Part shown: positions 14,648 through 20,242 of the stretch, one piece after another
How the letters are laid out: each line of letters begins with the position of its first letter
How positions within the stretch are numbered: the first letter of the stretch is position 1
Assembly (NCBI GenBank): GCA_002084435.1
Contig: NBLG01000008.1
Span: 1 to 20,242, forward strand
Reading direction: 5' to 3'
Source of the DNA: Tenericutes bacterium 4572_104
GTDB lineage: Bacteria > Bacillota_I > Bacilli_A > Izemoplasmatales > UBA5603
Length of the DNA stretch: 20,242 nucleotides
The notes under the pieces: model-generated
Databases searched by the model: none
What the model was told of the DNA's origin: nothing
What the model saw: only the letters and a program-made list of their open reading frames with translations
Translations under genes and position numbers: made by a program

Positions 14648-17214
14648 TTTAACTCGTTTAATCTTGTATTAGCTTCTTTTAGGTTGTCTTCATATTTAGC
14701 TAATTTATTTTGTTCTTCTTGAATCTTTTTCGCTGGAGCTTTTTTCATGAAATTAGGATTATTTAACATATTCTTACAGCGTTTAATTTCATTTTCAAGT
14801 CGCTTAATTTCTTCTATCATCTTTGTCTTTTCTTTTTCAACATCCACAAGTGAACCAAGCGGTATATAAACCTGTAAGTTAGGTAATACAAGTGATACTA
14901 CATTTTTAACCTCAGATATTTTCTTTTGTATTACTAATGTTTTTGGATTTAAAAACTTTTGAATATATTTTTTATTTTCTTCTAAAAATGCTTTGTCTTT
15001 TTCATTAGTTTGAATATATATATCAATAGGTTTTGACCAAGAAACTTGATAATCATTGCGAATAGTTCTGATTTTTTTAATCAATTCAAAGAACCATTCT
15101 AAATCCGAAGTCTCCTCAAATATCATACCATTATTTTTAGGCCAATTTGAAGCCATGATAGATATTTCTTTATTTGGTAAATTTTGGAATATTTCTTCTG
15201 TCACGAATGGCATAAAAGGATGTAATAGCTTAATTATTGTATTTAATACTGTAATTAATACTACTTTAGTCTGTTTTGTATTTGATAATTTAGACATCTC
15301 TACATACCAAGATGCAAAATCATGCCAGGTAAAGTTATATATTATTTTAGCGGCTTCATTAAATTCATAGCGATCATAAAAATAATCAGCTTGATCTATC
15401 ATATGATTCATCTTTGTAATTATCCAACGATCACTAAAACTCATTTCCTTAGGATTTAACTTAATATCATCAGAAGTTAATCCTTCTGTATTCATCTTAA
15501 CAAAACGAGATATATTCCATATCTTATTTATGTAATTCCAGCTTGATAATACTTTTTCTTCGTCATAGCGCAAATCTTGTCCTGGGCTTGAATTAGTCAT
15601 GATGAAATAGCGAAGTGAATCAGCTCCGTATTCGTGAATAACATCAATAGGATCTACTCCATTTCCTAATGATTTAGACATTTTTCTACCTTGTTTATCG
15701 CGAATCAATCCATGAATATAACATTGTTTAAATGGAGATTTTCCTGTAAATTCAATACTTTGGAAAATCATTCTCGCAACCCAGAAGAAAATAATATCAT
15801 AACCTGTAACCATAACATCGTTTGGAAAATATCTTAAAAAATCATTTGTTTCTTCAGGCCAACCAAGAGTCGTAAATGGCCATAGGGCTGAAGAAAACCA
15901 GGTATCTAAGACATCAGTGTCTTGAACCCAACCTTCTCCATTAGGTTTTTCAATACCACAGTAGATTTCTTCATTTCGATACCATACAGGTATACGATGT
16001 CCCCACCAAAGCTGTCTGCTTATACACCAGTCTTCTATTCCTTCCATCCAATTTACAAATATCTTTCTAAATCTCTTAGGAATAAACTCTACTTCACTTT
16101 CAGTTAGTGCTTGTTTAGCTAAGACATCCATTTTAACGAACCATTGTTCTGAAAGACGAGGTTCTACTATTACATTAGTTCTTTCACTATGTCCTACAGC
16201 GTGAATTATTGGCTCTATTTTTTCTAATAAACGCATTTCCTTTAAGTCTTTAACTAGTTTCTCTCGACAATCAAAACGTTTCATGTTAACGTATTTACCT
16301 GCAAGTTCATTCATAGTGCCATCTTCATTCATACATAGAGGCATCTCTAGATTATGCCGTTTTCCAACTAAAAAGTCATTAGGGTCATGTGCGGGAGTTA
16401 CCTTTACAATACCAGTTCCAAATTCTTTATCCACATATTTATCTGTAATTACTTTAATTGTTCTATTAGTAGTTGGAATATATACTTCTAATCCATGAAT
16501 ATCCAAAAATCTTTCATCCTCGGGATGAACCATTATTGCAGTGTCAGCGAACATTGTTTCTGGTCTCGTTGTCGCAACTGTTAGGCCACCTTCTCTATCT
16601 TTAAAAGGGTATGTTATATAATATAATGCACCTTTAACTTCTTGGTGGTCTATTTCAATATTAGATAAAGCAGTCTTAGCTTGTATATCCCAATTAATAA
16701 TGCGCTTGCCGCGATAGATATACCCTTTATTATAAAAATCTACAAATACTTTATTAACTGCTTTAGATAATCCCTCATCTAAGGTAAAACGCTCTTTAGA
16801 ATAGTCTAAGGCAAGGCCCATACTGCGCCATTGTTTACGAATTAAACTTGCATATTCTTCTTTCCATTCCCAAGCAATATGAAGATATTCTTCCCTACCT
16901 AAATCATAGCGACTTCTTCCCTGTTCACGCAATTTTGCGTCAACTTTTGCTTGTGTCGCGATTCCTGCATGGTCCATTCCTGGTAAATACAAGGTATCAT
17001 ACCCCTGCATTTTCTTTCTTCTAATAATAAAATCTTGAATAGTGTTATCCCAAGTATGTCCCAAATGTAATTTCCCAGTTACATTTGGAGGTGGAATAAC
17101 GATAGTAAATGGCTTCTTAGATAAGTCTCCACTTGTAAAAAGATTATTTTTTAACCAAAAATCATATTTATCTTTTTCTACTTCTAAATGATTATATTTT
17201 TTATTTAAATCCAT
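14644..17214 (-). CDS. valS: valyl-tRNA synthetase
   Basis: Charges tRNA-Val. At 856 aa it has nearly the usual length (~880). The class Ia HIGH motif is HLGH at 50-53 in PPPNVTGKLHLGH and KMSKS is at 511-515. The editing (CP1) domain shows TVATTRPETMFADTA at 212-226 and GTGIVKVTPAHDPNDF at 266-281. WWGHRIPVWY and the DVLDTWFSSALWPF stretch are typical. A C-terminal coiled coil (about 790-856) is rich in Lys/Glu/Asn. The first 14 bases overlap the end of the NUDIX gene, whose last codons carry the GAGGGAG site. Control is by the valine T-box upstream of the NUDIX gene. Confidence 0.98.
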   Translation of the reverse strand: MDLNKKYNHLEVEKDKYDFWLKNNLFTSGDLSKKPFTIVIPPPNVTGKLHLGHTWDNTIQDFIIRRKKMQGYDTLYLPGMDHAGIATQAKVDAKLREQGRSRYDLGREEYLHIAWEWKEEYASLIRKQWRSMGLALDYSKERFTLDEGLSKAVNKVFVDFYNKGYIYRGKRIINWDIQAKTALSNIEIDHQEVKGALYYITYPFKDREGGLTVATTRPETMFADTAIMVHPEDERFLDIHGLEVYIPTTNRTIKVITDKYVDKEFGTGIVKVTPAHDPNDFLVGKRHNLEMPLCMNEDGTMNELAGKYVNMKRFDCREKLVKDLKEMRLLEKIEPIIHAVGHSERTNVIVEPRLSEQWFVKMDVLAKQALTESEVEFIPKRFRKIFVNWMEGIEDWCISRQLWWGHRIPVWYRNEEIYCGIEKPNGEGWVQDTDVLDTWFSSALWPFTTLGWPEETNDFLRYFPNDVMVTGYDIIFFWVARMIFQSIEFTGKSPFKQCYIHGLIRDKQGRKMSKSLGNGVDPIDVIHEYGADSLRYFIMTNSSPGQDLRYDEEKVLSSWNYINKIWNISRFVKMNTEGLTSDDIKLNPKEMSFSDRWIITKMNHMIDQADYFYDRYEFNEAAKIIYNFTWHDFASWYVEMSKLSNTKQTKVVLITVLNTIIKLLHPFMPFVTEEIFQNLPNKEISIMASNWPKNNGMIFEETSDLEWFFELIKKIRTIRNDYQVSWSKPIDIYIQTNEKDKAFLEENKKYIQKFLNPKTLVIQKKISEVKNVVSLVLPNLQVYIPLGSLVDVEKEKTKMIEEIKRLENEIKRCKNMLNNPNFMKKAPAKKIQEEQNKLAKYEDNLKEANTRLNELK

Positions 17215-17689
17215 CGTAATTCACTCCCTCTATCAAATTAAATCTATTTTCATAATAAGCTTCAATTATTTTTTGATTATCAATACTATGAACTAAAGGT
17301 ATTTCATCTTTATTAAAATATCTTAATTCTAGAGATTCTTCATCGTTTATCTTTAAATTACCTCCAACTACCTTACCCACAAATCCAAAAGCATAGACAG
17401 TGGCTTTATCCAAATTACGCCAAACCATATTTCTATTGACAAAAATTCCAATAAAATTAGTTATTTTTATTTTGAGATTTGTTTCTTCTAAAACTTCTCT
17501 TAAGGCTCCTTCAGCTATAGTTTCATCCATTTCAAGTAAGCCCCCAGGTAATCCCCATAACCCGTTGTCAGATCTTCTTTGTAATAATATTCTATTTTGT
17601 TTATCAGGTATTACAATAGCAGTCGAATTTAAAATGATTTTTTTATCTCCCACCATATTCCTAATATACTCAATATATGATTCTTTCAA
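17201..17689 (-). CDS. NUDIX hydrolase
   Basis: A 162-aa NUDIX pyrophosphohydrolase. The Nudix box runs from Gly50 to Leu72 (GLLEMDETIAEGALREVLEETNL) with all Glu/Arg positions intact; only the penultimate Gly is Asn. It follows LLQRRSDNGLWGLPGG, and the N-terminus YIEYIRNMVGDKKIILNSTAIVI is common in Firmicute members acting on (d)NTP-like or nucleotide-sugar substrates; the substrate is unknown. The start is TTG17689, eight bases after GGAGG. Reading further upstream (to 17791) would translate the T-box terminator and antiterminator, so a longer protein is rejected. It lies between the T-box and valS and overlaps valS by 14 bases. Confidence 0.9.
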   Translation of the reverse strand: MKESYIEYIRNMVGDKKIILNSTAIVIPDKQNRILLQRRSDNGLWGLPGGLLEMDETIAEGALREVLEETNLKIKITNFIGIFVNRNMVWRNLDKATVYAFGFVGKVVGGNLKINDEESLELRYFNKDEIPLVHSIDNQKIIEAYYENRFNLIEGVNYDGFK

Positions 17690-17703
17690 ATGAAAAACCT
17701 CCA

Positions 17704-17924
17704 ATAAAAAAACGCCCTTAAAAAGGACGATTAAACGCGGTACCACCTTTATTCTTATAAAATAAGCACTCAAAACTCTTAACGCGAGCAATACGATTTA
17801 AGCTACTTAGTTTCACCTAAACTACTCCATGGCTACCTTCATCAAGACAAAAGATAAACTTCCACCAACCGTTTACTCTCTATTCTTTTGTTTTTGATTA
17901 CTATTCCACTTCACTGTATTTGAC
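17704..17924 (-). promoter_or_regulatory. valine T-box leader controlling the NUDIX-valS-folC-radC unit
   Basis: The T-box sequence AAAGGTGGTACCGCG is at about 17750-17736, followed by the terminator CGTCCTT-TTT-AAGGGCG and seven T residues (17729-17706). Stem I landmarks are GAAGTGGAATAGTAA (around 17900), AGAGAG and GGTTGGTGGAAG. The descending strand has GAAG-GTA-G, with GTA (Val) as specifier codon at 17836-17834. This matches control of valS by uncharged tRNA-Val. TTAG-GTGAAA-CTAA and CTTAT-TTT-ATAAG are smaller internal stems. The 5' part lies inside the upstream methyltransferase gene. Confidence 0.95.
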
Positions 17925-18592
17925 TTGTATTTTATCAAAGTTTCTTCAAAATGTAAAGTACTTTCATAATATTTTTCAATGATTAAAATCCCTGTATAAT
18001 CATTTAATTCCATAAAATTAAATGATAGATGATTATTTGAATTAGACACTATATCACTATAGGTATGATAATTATAACTTGGGATAATTTTCTCTGAATG
18101 TGATAAAAGGTAAAGCTTCTTTTTTTCATTATCCAAAAACATAATATCCCCAACAATAATTTTACCAAATGGTAAAAGATGTGGGATTAATTGATTGATT
18201 AAACTTTTAACTGTTTCTAAATCAAAATGTTTAAACAAATAATTAATAATAATATAATCAAATTTCATGTGAGTAATTTCTTCAGGTATTCCCTTTAAAA
18301 TATCATGTAATATCAATGTTGCATCTGGGACTCTAAGCCTTGATATATCCAACATTCTTTCGGAAATATCTATTCCTGTTAATTTGAATTTTTCTGGCAT
18401 TATCTTTTCATATAGAGAAGCTGTTCCTATTCCTATATCTAAAATATTGGCTGTTTGTTTATTATCATAAATATATCCAGCAACTATATCTTGAATATCG
18501 CTATAAGCTGCGTAAGGAAATTTATTTAAGCGAATATCTTCCCTAACTAATTGATCATATATATTAGCTAAATCATTGTAATATTTCTTCAT
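17873..18592 (-). CDS. class I SAM-dependent methyltransferase
   Basis: A 239-aa Rossmann-fold methyltransferase. The SAM-binding motif I is ANILDIGIGTASLYEKI (48-64), acidic GIDISERMLDISRLR follows (73-87), and DYIIINYLFKHF (112-123) is motif II-like. It resembles YrrT/UbiE-type enzymes, which usually end soon after the last strand (here DYTGILIIEKY, ~209). The remaining ~30 residues are Lys/Asn/Gln-rich and are encoded by the next operon's promoter and T-box 5' arm. The start ATG overlaps the engB end by 20 bases, with GAGGT as binding site, so it is coupled to engB. Substrate unknown. Confidence 0.85.
   Translation of the reverse strand: MKKYYNDLANIYDQLVREDIRLNKFPYAAYSDIQDIVAGYIYDNKQTANILDIGIGTASLYEKIMPEKFKLTGIDISERMLDISRLRVPDATLILHDILKGIPEEITHMKFDYIIINYLFKHFDLETVKSLINQLIPHLLPFGKIIVGDIMFLDNEKKKLYLLSHSEKIIPSYNYHTYSDIVSNSNNHLSFNFMELNDYTGILIIEKYYESTLHFEETLIKYKSNTVKWNSNQKQKNRE
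17929..17957 (-). promoter_or_regulatory. promoter of the valine T-box operon inside the methyltransferase gene
   Basis: TTTACA (17957-17952), a 17-base spacer and TAAAAT (17934-17929) preceded by TGA: five of six matches in each hexamer with ideal spacing. Transcription would begin near 17924-17921, just before the first T-box landmarks. Both hexamers lie in methyltransferase codons 212-222. Confidence 0.75.
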
Positions 18593-19181
18593 TTTGGTAC
18601 CTCGAAATATGCTCTTCTAAAAAAGCCCAAATCTTTTCGCGATTTTCTTTTGTGATAGAAGAGAAAGTTATTAGTTTATCTGTTTCTCTTGGTTTAATTG
18701 TTTTTTTAATCTTTTGAATTTGATTGAATTTCTTATTATTAGATAATTTATCAGTTTTTGTAAGTACTATTAATGTTTCAATTCCTAATTCTTTAAAATA
18801 ATTATACATCAATAAATCATCTTCATTTGGAATTCTTCTTATATCCAATAACAAAACAGCCAAGGTTATTGATTTGTTTTGTAAATAACGTTCAATTATC
18901 ACCTTGAATTCCATGATTTGTTTTTTACTAACATTTGCATATCCATATCCAGGAATATCGACGAAATAGAACTGTTTATTTATTAAAAAGAAATTAATTA
19001 ATCTTGTTTTTCCAGGTGTTTGTGAAGTGCGAGCTATGTTTTTTCTCTGTAACATTGTGTTTATAAATGATGATTTACCAACATTTGAACGCCCTGTCAA
19101 AACAATCTGAGGTAGATTGTCTTTAGGATATTGATTTTTTTCCACAGCGGAAATTATAAATTCGACTGTTTTTAGTATCAT
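18573..19181 (-). CDS. engB: ribosome-biogenesis GTPase EngB (YsxC/YihA)
   Basis: A 202-aa GTPase of the TrmE-Era-EngA-EngB-Septin group that assists large-subunit ribosome assembly. G1 is GRSNVGKSS (30-38), G2 lies in TSQTPGKTRLINFF (52-65), G3 is DIPGYGYA (75-82), G4 is TKTDK (141-145) and G5 is FSS (173-175). Length is typical. ATG at 19181 is preceded by a modest AGAGAGTGAT site. A leader of about 60 bases follows an extended -10 promoter. The methyltransferase start lies within its last codons. It is downstream of the M16 peptidase, with no clear terminator between them, so read-through is possible. Confidence 0.97.
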   Translation of the reverse strand: MILKTVEFIISAVEKNQYPKDNLPQIVLTGRSNVGKSSFINTMLQRKNIARTSQTPGKTRLINFFLINKQFYFVDIPGYGYANVSKKQIMEFKVIIERYLQNKSITLAVLLLDIRRIPNEDDLLMYNYFKELGIETLIVLTKTDKLSNNKKFNQIQKIKKTIKPRETDKLITFSSITKENREKIWAFLEEHISRYQNEEILQ

Positions 19182-19245
19182 TTCTAATCACTCTCTTTCC
19201 ACGAAAACTTTAATAAACAATTATTCAAATTAATCAAACTTATTT

Positions 19246-19260
19246 ATATTATAACATAAT
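19246..19260 (-). promoter_or_regulatory. extended -10 promoter of engB
   Basis: TGTTATAAT (19256-19248) is a perfect extended -10 in the gap between the M16 gene and engB. The surrounding 15 bases, ATTATGTTATAATAT, are identical to those at the thyA promoter (8084-8070). No -35 match. Confidence 0.6.
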
Positions 19261-19264
19261 CTTA

Positions 19265-20242
19265 TTAATTTTTTTTCGCTTTTAAATAGGTAATAGAATA
19301 AATATTATCATTAGTAAATATAGCCTTATATGGTTCTAAATCTTCTAAACGAAGGTTAATAATATGTTGTAAATATTGGTCGATATTAACACCTTCTATA
19401 ATTGTATTACATAAAAGATTATGTACTCTTGATAAATTATCAAATAAAGTAATATAATTGCCTAATACATTTCTTTTATTCACTTCAAAAAGTTCTTTAT
19501 CTAAAGGTTCTTTAGCTATTTTTAGCAATATATCTAACATTGTTTTTTTATAGCGCAGAACTTTATTAGTCTGAATAAACACCGATAAATAACCATAACT
19601 TTTTTCAATTGTAAGTTTTGTATAAAAAGAAATATTCATTAGATTATTCTTTTCCAAATAATCAAATGTTTTCGAACCTAAACCTAAAACATTGGCAATG
19701 ATTGACCCAAGTGCTATGTGTAAAAACTCCCTATCTTTTTGAAGAATTAAAGTTCTAGGAATTCTAACAGTAAAATTAATCATTGGTTCCTCTACATCGT
19801 TTTTTGTTTTTACAATGTGATGTTCTTTTAATTTATCATAGTTAATTATAGGCTTTATTTTATTAAATTTAGGCCATTGTTTTTTATTGAATTGATGATT
19901 TTCTAATAGTTCAAATATCTCTTCATATACAACATTACCAGTTACAACCAAAGTCATATTTTCGGGATTATAAAAGGTATTAAAGGATTTTTCTAAAATA
20001 TCGTGAGTTATCTTTAATACATCTTGAGTCTCGCCCCCAACATCTGAATAAATACAGTAATCTGTATACATCATCTTCATCAAGTCTTTATAGAGATTAA
20101 AATGAATACTGTCTTTTGACATCTTAATTTCATGAATGATAATCTGTCTTTCTTTTTCAATAACTTCATCACTAACATCAAACTTTATGAAGTTATCCAT
20201 AAAAGCAGATAACAGTTCATGAATATGGTTAATTGTTTTAAA
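19265..20242 (-). CDS. M16 (insulinase/pitrilysin-like) peptidase, YmfH-like, partial at the 5' end
   Basis: The reading frame is open to the window edge, 14 codons before the first in-window Met at 20200, so the N-terminus is outside. The visible 325 residues fit the later part of the first M16 lobe and the second lobe: VIEKERQIIIHEIKM supplies the Glu that is the third zinc ligand in active members; YSDVGGETQDVLKITHDIL and FYNPENMTLVVTGNVVYEEIF are characteristic. The HxxEH zinc motif would lie upstream, outside the window, so activity cannot be judged. Firmicute YmfH proteins are about 430 aa, which fits roughly 100 missing residues. In B. subtilis this family is linked to EF-P modification. 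YmfF-like cannot be excluded. Ends TAA at 19265. Confidence 0.85.
   Translation of the reverse strand, partial: FKTINHIHELLSAFMDNFIKFDVSDEVIEKERQIIIHEIKMSKDSIHFNLYKDLMKMMYTDYCIYSDVGGETQDVLKITHDILEKSFNTFYNPENMTLVVTGNVVYEEIFELLENHQFNKKQWPKFNKIKPIINYDKLKEHHIVKTKNDVEEPMINFTVRIPRTLILQKDREFLHIALGSIIANVLGLGSKTFDYLEKNNLMNISFYTKLTIEKSYGYLSVFIQTNKVLRYKKTMLDILLKIAKEPLDKELFEVNKRNVLGNYITLFDNLSRVHNLLCNTIIEGVNIDQYLQHIINLRLEDLEPYKAIFTNDNIYSITYLKAKKN

Noticed and set aside
17690..17791. A 34-codon N-terminal extension of the NUDIX gene
   Set aside because: It would translate the T-box antiterminator and terminator. TTG17689 has a GGAGG site at correct spacing and gives the family's usual N-terminus.
1..20242. 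Mycoplasma-type code with TGA read as Trp
   Set aside because: Five genes end in TGA with sensible lengths and none has an internal TGA; all Trp positions I checked use TGG.

Overview
The window is very AT-rich. Many genes are densely packed, with strong AGGAGG ribosome binding sites and short or absent intergenic gaps. TGA ends several genes (positions 1084, 5250, 12620, 14644 and 18573, at valS, engB and others) and Trp is TGG, so the standard bacterial code applies rather than the Mycoplasma/Spiroplasma code. Low GC, a valine T-box, an EngB/ValS/FolC/RadC cluster and a YmfH-type M16 protease point to a low-GC Firmicute or a standard-code mollicute relative (Acholeplasma/Izemoplasma-like). 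That placement is inference. I see no mobile element, CRISPR array, tRNA or rRNA.

Layout. (a) 161-1045 (+): a secreted lipoprotein serine protease, ending in a bidirectional terminator. (b) 3125-1084 (-): a TetR regulator with a large C-terminal extension that reads like a decayed ABC ATPase, followed by an ABC-2-like permease that has no ATPase gene of its own. (c) 7956-3205 (-): a seven-gene run thyA, dfrA, plsC, two half-size chromate-type transporters, a PAP2 phosphatase and a YcxB-like protein, closed by a terminator. (d) 8468-8145 (-): a short ssb with its own promoter and terminator. (e) 11612-8649 (-): glpK, a DUF3137 protein and lemA. (f) 11702-12622 (+): a monoacylglycerol-lipase-like hydrolase, divergent from glpK across a symmetric promoter region. 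(g) 17924-12657 (-): a valine T-box leader followed by a NUDIX hydrolase, valS, folC and radC. (h) 20242-17873 (-): a partial M16 peptidase, engB and a SAM methyltransferase whose last codons lie inside the T-box.

How the genes may work together. ThyA and DHFR form the dTMP/folate cycle and FolC adds polyglutamate to folates. PlsC, PAP2, the hydrolase and GlpK concern glycerolipid turnover. The divergent hydrolase/glpK pair suggests release and then phosphorylation of lipid-derived glycerol. The T-box makes ValS, and by transcript also FolC and possibly RadC, responsive to uncharged tRNA-Val.

The most unusual items are: the TetR/ABC-like fusion; the T-box and its promoter embedded in coding sequence; a thyA ribosome binding site separated from its start codon by a perfect hairpin; a folC-radC hairpin whose 3' arm carries the radC ribosome binding site; and the co-centred symmetry of the glpK/hydrolase promoters.
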